A DNA stretch of 64,000 bases. It comes from G965212025 sp965237985. GTDB lineage: Bacteria > Pseudomonadota > Gammaproteobacteria > Poriferisulfidales > Oxydemutatoraceae. Below, in pieces: positions 1 to 7,617 of the stretch. The notes beneath the pieces were generated by a model, which saw only the letters and a program-made list of their open reading frames with translations, made no database searches and was not told where the DNA came from. The stretch is taken from assembly GCA_965237985.1 (NCBI GenBank), contig OZ250161.1, positions 992,001-1,056,000 of the forward strand, written 5' to 3'. The position numbers and the translations under genes were made by a program. Position 1 is the first letter of the stretch. Each line of letters opens with the position of its first letter.

Positions 1-90
1 TTCGTGCCAGGGAAACTGTGCCACGCGGTTACGAATGTGTTGGAGCGTTGAATCGGCGATGCCGATACGAAACGGGTGGATATCATTCAT
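1..90 (-). CDS. Epoxide hydrolase, N-terminal fragment (runs off window)
   Basis: Only the first 30 codons are in the window. They read MNDIHPFRIGIADSTLQHIR and continue to FPWHE, which matches the start of the epoxide hydrolase N-terminal (EHN) domain that precedes an alpha/beta hydrolase fold. The ATG has an AGGA about 7 nt upstream. The catalytic part lies outside the window, so activity cannot be judged. It could be any EHN-type alpha/beta hydrolase. Confidence 0.6.
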   Translation of the reverse strand, partial: MNDIHPFRIGIADSTLQHIRNRVAQFPWHE

Positions 91-300
91 GCGGGGTCCT
101 GGATAGTGTTTCAAGTCGTATGCACAAAACGGCCAGTAAGGGAGTACTGTCAACTTAACAAGCCAAATTATACAATCACTTAAGGCAAAACATTATCGAT
201 TCTTCAGAGAACGTGCGTTTGATTCGTGGTCTCAGATTACTTGCGCCCAAAATTTGGAAGCCGCTTAGTTTACTGGGGTTAGGGTCATTTTATTTCCTGA

Positions 301-1229
301 TTACCCCCAAGCTTCAGCCAGGCTTAGAAGGCGTTGAGGCATGGGCGGTGTACGAACTGCTGCATATCCGAGTCGTGCAATCATGTCCTCAAGATTAAAA
401 CGGCGGTTAAATCGATAACAAAATTCGCCAGGTAACGAGGTAGGTGCCGGTCACTGACCGCATGATAAGAGCCGTGCATTGAATTTTTGACATTACCGAT
501 CATCGTGTTAACCCAGGTGAATGCTTCTATCGCAACACAGGCAGGTCCACCACCCGTTACAATCGCTCCATGCTGGCATCCACTCTTCTCAACAGCCCTA
601 AAGCAGAACAATCCATCCGATACGACATGACTACCTGCAGATAAGTGCCGTTGTGACCATCGAGCCAGTTCTTCTTTTCTAAACCCTTTCAATTTCGTCA
701 TTCTCATCGCGATAGGGCGCCCTCCCTCATTCGTTTGTACGGCTGCCACAAATGGCGTTTTACCTGACGCTCCGCGACCTCGCTTGCCTCCCTGGCGCTG
801 GCCACCCCAGTAGACATCATCTATTTGAATATGCCCGGATAATGGCTGGCTATCATCACGCTCCTTCATCACTTGTAACAGTTTGTGCTTCATACGCCAG
901 GCCGCATTATAGCCGATGCCTAGCTGACGCTTCATGCTCAGTGCTGAAGTACCATTTTTGGATTGTGTCAGCAGATACATTCCAAGAAACCAGGTCGTTA
1001 GCGGTAACTTGGTGTACTCAGAAATGGTTCCGCTAATCACTGATGTCTGCCGATGACAGCGGTGGCATTGATATACAACTCGAGTGGAGATAATGCAGTG
1101 ACTGCTGTACCCACATTGCGGACATTTGAAGCCATTGGGCCATCGCCACTTAAAAAGCGCGTCGTGACATTGCTCCTCAGTGCCAAACTGCTTAATAAAC
1201 TCCGGTAAGCTGTAGAAGTTTAGACCCAA
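301..1229 (-). pseudogene. IS1595-family (ISXO2-like) transposase, truncated and frameshifted
   Basis: The reading frame has the zinc-ribbon start (CPQCGY then CHRC), a YWGG/GKRGRG block typical of ISXO2-like DDE transposases, and the late WVNTMIGNVKNSMHGSYHA motif. Two lesions are visible. The first codons (MGLNFY) come from the inverted repeat of the neighbouring IS481-family element, so the native N-terminus was removed by that insertion. Near 420 one T is missing in a T-run. Reading on after restoring it gives YRFNRRFNLEDMIARLGYAA, the expected family C-terminus, ending at a stop at 301. The gene is therefore dead. No matching start of the transposase was seen beyond the far side of the IS481 element, so flanking sequence was probably lost as well. 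Confidence 0.8.
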
Positions 1230-2439
1230 TCTGACACATCACTAAATCAAGCTGAGCGCAGCGAAGCTTGATTTAGTGAGAGTTACCCGTTTAGATGTAA
1301 CTGCAATATTAACATCCAAACAAAGAGGTAACTCTCATGTTCCATACTAACGATAAAGTCATTAAATATAAAGTCGGCCTACTCAATCTGGCTGAAGAAC
1401 TCGGAAACGTCTCAAAAGCCTGCAAGATGATGGGCTTATCCAGAGATACTTTCTAGCGATACAAAGCCGCTGCTGATGAAGGTGGCATTGAAGCACTTTT
1501 TGATCAAAACAGGCGTATCGCGAACCTCAAAAATAGAGTTGATCCTGCGACTGAATCCATCGTCGTTGAACACGCTCTGGAAGAACCTGCCCATGGGCAG
1601 ACCAGAACCAGCAATGAGCTACGCAAAATGGGGACATTTGTTTCGCCGACGGGCGTACGAAGTATTTGGTTACGCCATAACCTGGCTTGCCTTAAAGATC
1701 GACTCAAAGCACTATCCGATAAAGTGGCCACTGAAGGCCTGATTCTTACTGAGCCTCAAGTCGCTGCCATGGAACGCAAACAAGATGACGATCAGGCCTG
1801 TGGTGAGATAGAAACAGCCCACCCTGGCCTGGCTATTTGGGCTCGCAAGACACTTACTATGTGGGTACATTCAAGGATATTGGCCGAGTCTATCAGCAGA
1901 CGTTTATTGATACTTACAGTAAAGTCGCTCATGCCAAGCTCTACACCACCAAAACGCCGATTACCGCCGCTGATATGCTCAATGATCGTGTGTTGCCGTT
2001 CTATGAGGAACAAGAACTTCCCATGCTGCGGATTCTCACCGACCGTGGTACAGAATATTGTGGTCGAACTGACCAACATGATTACCAGCTCTACCTGGCT
2101 TTGAATGATATTGAGCACACCAAAACCAAAGTCAGGTCACCGCAAACCAATGGCATTTGTGAACGCTTCCACAAGACCCTTCTCAATGAGTTTTACCAAG
2201 TGACCTTGCGTAAGAAAATCTATCAATCGATAGAAGAATTACAAATTGATCTTGACAAATGGCTCATCAAATACAATACTCAACGAACTCACCAAGGCAA
2301 AATGTGCTGTGGGAGAACGCCGATGGAAATTCTCATCGACGGCAAATCAATCTGGAAGGAAAAGTTTTTGAACTAAACTTAACCTGACAGTCGGTTGCTG
2401 ATAAACGGGTAACTGTCAGATCAAGTCTAAACTTCTACA
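1211..2439 (+). mobile_element. IS481-family element, copy A
   Basis: The element is bounded by 26-bp imperfect inverted repeats beginning TGTAGAAGTTTAGAC and ending TCTGACA. It is 1229 bp long and nearly identical to copy B at 10915-12138 (1224 bp). The 5-bp difference is an extra CTGGC near 1825, which breaks the transposase frame. It sits inside the start of the IS1595-type transposase remnant. I see no convincing target-site duplication. A short inverted repeat just inside the left end (AAATCAAGCTGAGCG and its complement) is present in both copies. Confidence 0.85.
1337..2376 (+). pseudogene. IS481-family transposase, copy A (amber stop plus 5-bp frameshift)
   Basis: Translation from the ATG at 1337 gives an N-terminal helix-turn-helix (VSKACKMMGLSRDTF) that meets a TAG at 1454-1456. 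The family normally has Tyr at this place (DTFYRYK). The frame then continues to HPG near 1825, where a duplicated CTGGC shifts it. The DDE core follows in another frame (GSQDTYYVG, TDRGTEYCG, NGICERFHKT). The native protein would be about 345 residues. This copy cannot make a full transposase. An internal ATG at 1628 could not rescue it because of the later frameshift. Confidence 0.8.
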
Positions 2440-2505
2440 CCTGACTGAACGCCTCGGAGTGCAAGGCAGGCATTGATATTGCGCTCAGTCCTGATAGGCA
2501 AGTAC

Positions 2506-3055
2506 TTATTCTTCAGGCAGGCCTGCTGGTCGTAACCCACGCATATGGGTTTCGAAATCGCTTTGGTGACGAAATGCTTGGCTGAGATGTTGGCGCATAT
2601 CGGATATCGAGCAGTGCGACTCGAAACGTAACACATCACCGATAGCGGCCTCTGCCTTTTCAGGCTCTCCGTTCAACGCCAACGCGGCTGCCAGCCTACG
2701 ATAGACAGAACCATTGCCCGGGTTTCGTTGGATTGACCGATTGTACCAGTCGATTGCCGCGTCATAGTTTTCGTTGAAAAATTCGGCAACGCCGCGGTAA
2801 GTAAAATAGAATTGCAGCCAGGGACCGTTAGGGCTCAAGCGGATTATTGCATGCTCCAAGTACTCTACAGCCCGTTGATAGCTCGCTGATCCACTAGTTA
2901 GCATGAACGGTGCCGAAAAGCTCGTAGGCATAGGTGCAATGTGAGTTGAGTCTCAAAACAGTTTCGCCTTCCGCAATCGCCGCATCGTGTTTGCCCGTCA
3001 ACCAGTAAACTTCTCCCATCATCGAATGCGCCATCTCATCGTAAAGAAGAATGGG
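2506..3055 (-). pseudogene. TPR tail of an adenylate-cyclase/TolB-type protein, remnant
   Basis: Two frames join into one TPR-rich C-terminus. The upstream frame reads AHSMMGEVYWLTGKHDAAIA and hits a stop near 2893. The downstream frame continues with SYQRAVEYLEHAIIRLSP and AAIDWYNRSIQRNPGN and ends GLRPAGLPEE. A C-terminal GLRKAGLPE-like end is typical of TolB-like/TPR adenylate cyclase proteins (recalled, not searched). The catalytic and TolB-like parts are absent, so this is a frameshifted, truncated remnant. It lies directly beside IS481 copy A, which may have mediated the loss. Confidence 0.6.
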
Positions 3056-3185
3056 CTGGAAACGTTATATTATGGGGTGGTGATAACTATGAAATCGAGT
3101 TTTCCGATGAAACTAGAAAGGTGTAACAAGCATAGACTGGCGGATGTTCTCCACCCTTGCTTTGGGCACTAGGCAATAAAATCAC

Positions 3186-3771
3186 ATGATCGAAGATCTG
3201 CAAAATTACTACAGACAAAACGGAATTCTCTCAACATCCTTTACCTGCGAACATAAAGGAACAACGCCAAGATAGTTGTACAACATTCACAGGCCCAAAA
3301 TCTGCCTTTGTCAGCACTGGATATGAGGCGAAATTACTGCCCCGATTATTATTTCTATCATTGGATTCTGGGAGTGGCATCAAATGCAATGAAAATAGGC
3401 TTCCACTACCTGTTAGGCAAAAGGAAGAAGTAGATAGGGATATATTGTCTTTGCCCAAGCATAAGCATTGGTTTCGAACAAATGAATTGGCATGGTACAT
3501 TTTCAAGCACTTCGACCCAGACATTAAAATTCAAGAAACGAGAAAATATTTTGCCCATGCTAATGCGGCAAAATGCTGCATGAATAATGTACAAAGAAAA
3601 AAAGCAAATGCGATTTTGTTCAAGAATTGCAAAAGGTACTTGCGTGGTGAATTATCAATACTGTCGCCAAAAATTTTGTTCACTCAAGGGAACGAAGCAA
3701 AAGAAGCTATTGGGACGATACGCGACAAAATCATCAGGTGCTTTGATGAGTTCGCCTCAATAATTGAATGA
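3186..3771 (+). pseudogene. Uracil-DNA-glycosylase-superfamily-like protein, frameshifted
   Basis: The ATG at 3186 opens a frame reading YYRQNGILSTSFTCEHKG that stops at 3273. Shifting one base near 3262 continues it smoothly as FTGPKSAFVSTGYEAKLLPR, then LDSGSG, KCCMNN, FKNCKRYLRGELSILSPKI and FTQGNEAKEAI to the stop at 3771. The joined product is about 195 residues. The Cys-bearing start and the LSPKI...TQGNEA block resemble small uncharacterised members of the uracil-DNA glycosylase superfamily; this is my recollection, not a search result. One frameshift is enough to inactivate it. The sequence is AT-richer than the core genes, which suggests transfer. Confidence 0.5.
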
Positions 3772-3861
3772 AATGGCAAGCCAAGTATTTTGGTTACATA
3801 CATACCACCCCAATAATTGGGGCGCTTTCAACAAGCAACGGAGTTTCGATAAAAAAAACAA

Positions 3862-4601
3862 GGGTCATGACAAGTTAAGCGGCTCTTTACTGAATATTCC
3901 AAGCAAAATCTTGTAAAGATTTTGCTTGCGATTGTTGAATCTAAATTCACATTCTTTAAGATGTAAATTGAATGTACTTTTGTCCATCCCTTTAAACTTT
4001 ACCAACCTAGTTTTTGCATAACCCCAAAATGATTCTATGCCATTAATATGAGAATTTCCTCTGGCGAATTCATTCTCACCATGATGAACTCTAAAGTGCT
4101 TCTTATAACCAAAATCTACTAAACCATTATACCCACGCCAGCCATCAGAATGAATAACACTATCTATACTTGTTTTACCTCTAATTATCTTGGTTAAAAT
4201 CGGTGCAGTGCAATCCGGAACAATCTCAGTATAAACTTTATCACCGCGTTTTAATAAACCAAATACTTTGGTTTTACCTTTGGCGCCACGACCACGCACA
4301 CCTTTGACTCTTTTTGCCCCAAAGTAAGATTCATCAACTTCAATCTGTCCCACTAATAGGGCAGATTGGTTGGTTGAATCTCTGGCAATCCGCTTGCGAA
4401 TTGCCTTTAAATATTGATTAATGGTTTGTCTACTTAACTTTGTTAATTGTTGGATTTGAACGGCGTTCAAATCCAAAGAAAAATAGCGAATAATTTCTCT
4501 AAATTTATGCTCAGAAATTCTTGAACGAATTACATATTTGTTTTTCATTGTCATAACAATACTTTATCATGTTTTTAAACATGCTTAATTTGTCATGACC
4601 C
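3862..4601 (-). mobile_element. IS1595-family (IS1016-group) element with 8-bp target duplication
   Basis: The 740-bp element has terminal inverted repeats GGGTCATGACAAGTTAAG (left) and, inverted at the right end, GGGTCATGACAAATTAAG. It is flanked on both sides by the identical octamer AAAAACAA (3854-3861 and 4602-4609), the 8-bp duplication expected for IS1595 transposition. Perfect flanks, an open transposase and a single difference between the compared repeats point to a recent, probably still competent insertion. It landed in non-coding, AT-rich DNA. Confidence 0.92.
3865..4554 (-). CDS. IS1595-family transposase (IS1016 group)
   Basis: This 229-residue DDE transposase cuts and joins the element's ends. 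The N-terminus has a helix-turn-helix (LTKLSRQTINQYLKAIRKRI). The catalytic domain shows VDESYFG with a following RGRGAKGKTKVFG block, HSDGWRGYNGL, and NGIESFWGYAKTRL, which supply the acidic residues typical of ISXO2-like domains. The length fits the short IS1016 group, which lacks the zinc ribbon of larger IS1595 transposases. The stop codon lies inside the left inverted repeat. No frameshift is seen, so it should be functional. Confidence 0.9.
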   Translation of the reverse strand: MTMKNKYVIRSRISEHKFREIIRYFSLDLNAVQIQQLTKLSRQTINQYLKAIRKRIARDSTNQSALLVGQIEVDESYFGAKRVKGVRGRGAKGKTKVFGLLKRGDKVYTEIVPDCTAPILTKIIRGKTSIDSVIHSDGWRGYNGLVDFGYKKHFRVHHGENEFARGNSHINGIESFWGYAKTRLVKFKGMDKSTFNLHLKECEFRFNNRKQNLYKILLGIFSKEPLNLS

Positions 4602-4725
4602 AAAAACAATATTGCTTTAGGATGGGTAAAGTACTCAGGCCTGATTCATGGATTTATACAAGAAAATTCCTAACACTGCCGTACTCTATTCTTCAGTTAT
4701 TTGGAAGGGCATCAAGATCCCTAAT

Positions 4726-5259
4726 TTATAGAAGTACTGTCTTGTCTGGTATATTTGTCTGATGTGTTAGGTACCTGTAAGGAATGCTTTTCCATTTTCT
4801 TTTATCTGAAGTTAGCACTAATGAGAATTCTGGCGCGGTTGAAATAAAGCGTCTGATATTATCCCTTGGAACCCCATCAGCACATCCAAGGTTTTTAATG
4901 TCACTCTTTTCCTTCTTGTTCTGCCCTGCATTTGATGAGGCCACATCGCAAACCTCACATAGAACTATAACGTTCACATCTGCATCTATTAGGACGATGC
5001 CATTGCCTTGTGAATCATCACTTGTCGAAACGTGGCATTCTCTGACAGTACACTGAAGGAATTCTTTTTTGAACCATACCAATGTTGATATTGTTCTTTC
5101 AGCAGTGGCAAGGATATTGATAATCTCCACCAGTTTTTCAGATTTTTTTCCGACAAGCAAGTTTGGACTATAGTACTTCTCGACCAGAATATGACAAGTT
5201 TCGGGCAGTCCTATGAGACCCGGCCAGGAATTCTTTGCTCCCCGTTCGCAACCGGCCAT
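4726..5259 (-). CDS. Hypothetical protein
   Basis: This 177-residue protein is not one I recognise. There is no signal peptide or membrane segment. Features that can be seen are a predicted helical first half (EKLVEIINILATAERTISTL), a beta-rich centre (GIVLIDADVNVIVLCEVCDV) with two Cys, and a conserved-looking stretch DGVPRDNIRRF. The alternating hydrophobic/acidic centre could suit a nuclease-like fold, but that is speculation. It may start later than the ATG used, since the first dozen residues look unlike the rest. It sits between an IS element and a tRNA in an accessory region. Confidence 0.4.
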   Translation of the reverse strand: MAGCERGAKNSWPGLIGLPETCHILVEKYYSPNLLVGKKSEKLVEIINILATAERTISTLVWFKKEFLQCTVRECHVSTSDDSQGNGIVLIDADVNVIVLCEVCDVASSNAGQNKKEKSDIKNLGCADGVPRDNIRRFISTAPEFSLVLTSDKRKWKSIPYRYLTHQTNIPDKTVLL

Positions 5260-5791
5260 CCGCCTGGACGTCTATACGAGGAAATATAAACTCCCTTTTC
5301 TAACCCAAATCAAACCAAAAAATCCTAAACCCCCAAGATGACTGCCGCATTGAAATGGATCGATCGATGACTAACCGCCTATCAGTATTTAGCTGGCACT
5401 GGAAGGTGGATATGGAGACTGGGGGTCCATTCCTGGCCGAAAGTTGCTACTCACTTTCATGCGATGTGGGGCGACTTTGGGCACTTTTCAGCCTATCACT
5501 ATCCAAGCACGCAGTCGGCAGCTCTCTAATCCCAAGCAGCCATTCAGACGAGAGCAAATCTTAAAACGTTGCCAAGACTGGATGCCAACTAATACAAATT
5601 AAGGAATTTTCCGAAACTTACACGATTATCGGTACGATGTTAGAGCCCTTACAAACCGAGGGCTCTGGAATAGGGTGATTTACGTCAGGAAAAGTCAGCC
5701 TTTGGATTGCACCTTAAACTGGAAAATAATTTAGTAAGACCGGAGATTTTTATCACAAGAAAATGGCTGAAAGCCGCATAGCTAGTGGGGA
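5260..5791. other. Non-coding stretch between hypothetical gene and tRNA
   Basis: I find no supportable gene in this stretch. It holds one perfect 8-bp hairpin (AGAGCCCT, 9-nt loop, AGGGCTCT) at 5642-5666 without a clear T-run. The hairpin could end transcription from the minus-strand tRNA, but this is weak. Confidence 0.4.
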
Positions 5792-5868
5792 TGGTGGGCC
5801 CGGGAGGACTTGAACCTCCGACCAATGGATTATGAGTCCACTGCTCTGACCAACTGAGCTACAGGCCC
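5792..5868 (-). tRNA. tRNA with CAU anticodon (Met or Ile2)
   Basis: The 77-nt sequence folds as a full cloverleaf with encoded CCA. The acceptor pairs GGGCCTG with CGGGCCC, the D-arm starts AGCTCAGTTGGTCAGAGCA, the anticodon loop is CTCATAA between GTGGA-like and TCCAT-like stems, and the T-arm is GGAGG TTCAAGT CCTCC. The CAU anticodon fits elongator tRNA-Met or, after tilS lysidine modification, tRNA-Ile2. The GGGCC acceptor start leans to Ile2, but I cannot decide. It is not an initiator tRNA, because it lacks the GGG/CCC anticodon-stem pairs and starts with a paired G-C. Confidence 0.9.
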
Positions 5869-5908
5869 CCTAAGACTAGCTTTTCCAACTGTACTGCATG
5901 TACCTGTA

Positions 5909-5952
5909 AATTATGAGCCCCCTGCTCTGACCAAACTGAACTACAGGACCAT
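5909..5952 (-). pseudogene. tRNA-CAU 5'-half pseudogene
   Basis: On the minus strand this reads GGTCCTGTAGTTCAGTTTGG, then TCAGAGCAGGGGGCTCATAA. This is the 5' half of the neighbouring tRNA with several changes, ending just past the anticodon. No T-arm or 3' acceptor follows. It lies about 40 nt upstream of the intact tRNA and is most simply a partial tandem duplicate. A leftover of integrase recombination is possible, but I see no integrase. Confidence 0.75.
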
Positions 5953-6350
5953 CGTTTACGAAAGATTTTCCGTCGTCCCTGAAAATAAAACCCGAACACC
6001 GGCGTTTTCAGGCTCGCACGCCTGTGCACCATTATACCTGCGCATGCTGACCTGCAACGACAATACAATCTCCATCATCAACTGACCAGAGCATTTCAGA
6101 AATGCAGCAAAGCGACCCCGGTCGTCAAGCCAGGAAAACCTGGTTGGCGGACTCAGCCGCGGTCAGATTTCCCTGCCATCGAGAAACAAGGCTGTATCAA
6201 TACAGTGGCAAAAAACTCCAAAGAGCGCTCCCAGGCCAGGAGAAGGCACTTCGGAGCTATGCCGTAACACTATTAAAACGCGATTAAACCAACTACAATG
6301 AGAGAATCGCGTTAGTCCGGCTAATAACGAACATGAAATCAGAGGCGAAA
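5953..6350. other. Non-coding stretch upstream of hfq
   Basis: I see no gene with recognisable content here. It presumably carries the promoter of the hfq-gloB pair. The usual upstream neighbour of hfq in gammaproteobacteria, miaA, is not present. Confidence 0.4.
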
Positions 6351-6575
6351 ATGGAAGAAGCAAGTCAAAACGCATTTTTGAGCGGTCTGCTTGACAGGCA
6401 AACTCACATCAGTGTCTACCTCATAAATGGTATAAGGTTACGCGGGAAAATTGTGTCTTTCGACAGCACAGTCCTGTGTTTGAAGTCAGCGACAACGCAA
6501 TTGGTCTACAAGCACGCAATATCCACTGTCACCATAGATCAACCCGAAAGAAACAGTAGTTTCCGTAACCCCTAG
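6351..6575 (+). CDS. hfq: RNA chaperone Hfq
   Basis: Hfq forms a hexameric Sm-like ring that pairs small RNAs with mRNAs. The 74-residue protein has Sm1 (ISVYLINGIRLRGKIVSFD) and the diagnostic Sm2 motif YKHAISTV. I prefer the ATG at 6351, preceded by AGAGG at proper spacing, over the in-frame ATG at 6333. Compared with E. coli Hfq, the lateral-rim arginine patch (RRER) is replaced by LDRQ, and the Phe after the SFD motif is replaced by Thr. Gln and Tyr of the proximal and distal faces are kept. Rim contacts with RNA may therefore be weakened (inference). The acidic or long C-terminal tail is short. It is followed after 27 bp by gloB, probably in one transcript. Confidence 0.88.
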   Translation: MEEASQNAFLSGLLDRQTHISVYLINGIRLRGKIVSFDSTVLCLKSATTQLVYKHAISTVTIDQPERNSSFRNP

Positions 6576-6602
6576 CAGGCAGAGGCCGAGAGCCCCGCAA
6601 CT

Positions 6603-7382
6603 GTGTTGAATGTCAGACCCGTCCCGGCTTTTTCAGATAATTATTTCTGGTTGCTGAATACAGGTTCGAGCCCGCGGTACGCGGTTGTGGATCCTGGAAG
6701 CGCAGAACCGATCCTGAGAGCCTTGGCCGTGCACCGCGGAAAGTTGGAAGCGATTCTTGTCACCCATCATCATGCTGACCACGTGGGGGGGATAGAGGAT
6801 CTGGTCGCTCGTTTCCCAAAAGTCGTCGTTTATGGGACAGACGATACACGCATTCCCGGCGTGACACAAACCGTGAAAGCAGGGGAAACGGTTTTTGTTG
6901 AGTGCCTCGACTGCACATTCGACATCCTGTTTGTTCCGGGACACACAAGCACCCATGTTGCGTGGCACGGAGATTCCAAGCTGTTTTGCGGTGACACTCT
7001 CTTCGGGTGCGGATGTGGCCGCCTTTTCGAGGGGACGCCGCAGCAAATGCATAATTCTTTAATTCGCTTGCGTTCTCTTCCGGATGACACCGAAATTTAT
7101 TGTGCCCACGAATACACTTTGGCGAATATGGCTTTTGCCAAAGCCATAGAACCAGAAAATCGGTCTCTGCAAAAGCGGTACCTGGCGGCACGTAATTTGC
7201 GAGAGCGAGGCGTGCCGACTGTGCCTTTCTTTCTAAAAACAGAAAAAGAAACGAATCCGTTCCTGCGCTTTGACAATCCTGAGTTTGTATCAGCTCTTGA
7301 GCAACGCACCGGAAAAACTTTTTCCTCACCGGTTGCGGTCTTTGCGTACGTACGCGATTGGAAAGACACCTTCAGAGGCTGA
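6603..7382 (+). CDS. gloB: Hydroxyacylglutathione hydrolase (glyoxalase II)
   Basis: This enzyme hydrolyses S-lactoylglutathione to lactate and glutathione, the second step of methylglyoxal detoxification in the cytosol. The metallo-beta-lactamase signature THHHADHVGG gives the binuclear metal ligands, followed by VPGHTSTHVA, FCGDTLFGCGCGRLFEGT (bridging Asp) and CAHEYT. The C-terminal glutathione-binding part ends with NPFLR...DNPEF. At 259 residues it has the normal length. The start is a GTG at 6603 (a TTG follows at once), close behind hfq. Confidence 0.93.
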   Translation: MLNVRPVPAFSDNYFWLLNTGSSPRYAVVDPGSAEPILRALAVHRGKLEAILVTHHHADHVGGIEDLVARFPKVVVYGTDDTRIPGVTQTVKAGETVFVECLDCTFDILFVPGHTSTHVAWHGDSKLFCGDTLFGCGCGRLFEGTPQQMHNSLIRLRSLPDDTEIYCAHEYTLANMAFAKAIEPENRSLQKRYLAARNLRERGVPTVPFFLKTEKETNPFLRFDNPEFVSALEQRTGKTFSSPVAVFAYVRDWKDTFRG

Positions 7383-7617
7383 CCGATCTCAGAAACCTGC
7401 TTGACGTCTCACCCTCGGCGAACCAAGAGCCTGGCCCTTCGACAAGAATGGATGCCCAGAGCTTTGCCAGGCACTTTGCCCCGACAGAAAACCTGGCTTC
7501 GCGACGGAAGGAAACGTGCCGCAGGCAACTAGGCAACGACATACATTCCATCAATATTCAAGGCTATAATCACCTCTCTTTAACCATACACGGACTCGCC
7601 CCTACTCAGGTATAAAA

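Noticed and set aside
752..1036. Plus-strand frame inside the IS1595 remnant
   Set aside because: It is opposite the transposase coding strand, with no own features.
2440..2480. Possible missing start of the IS1595 transposase on the far side of IS481 copy A
   Set aside because: The complement of this stretch does not encode the expected family N-terminus, so a simple insertion without deletion is not supported.
3075..3172. Coding-like stretch reading WGGDNYEIEFSDETRKV
   Set aside because: It is too short, with no continuous frame on either side. It may be a gene scrap but cannot be assigned.
5355..5564. 69-codon plus-strand open frame upstream of the tRNA
   Set aside because: No Shine-Dalgarno, no motif and low-complexity Ser content. 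Treated as chance.
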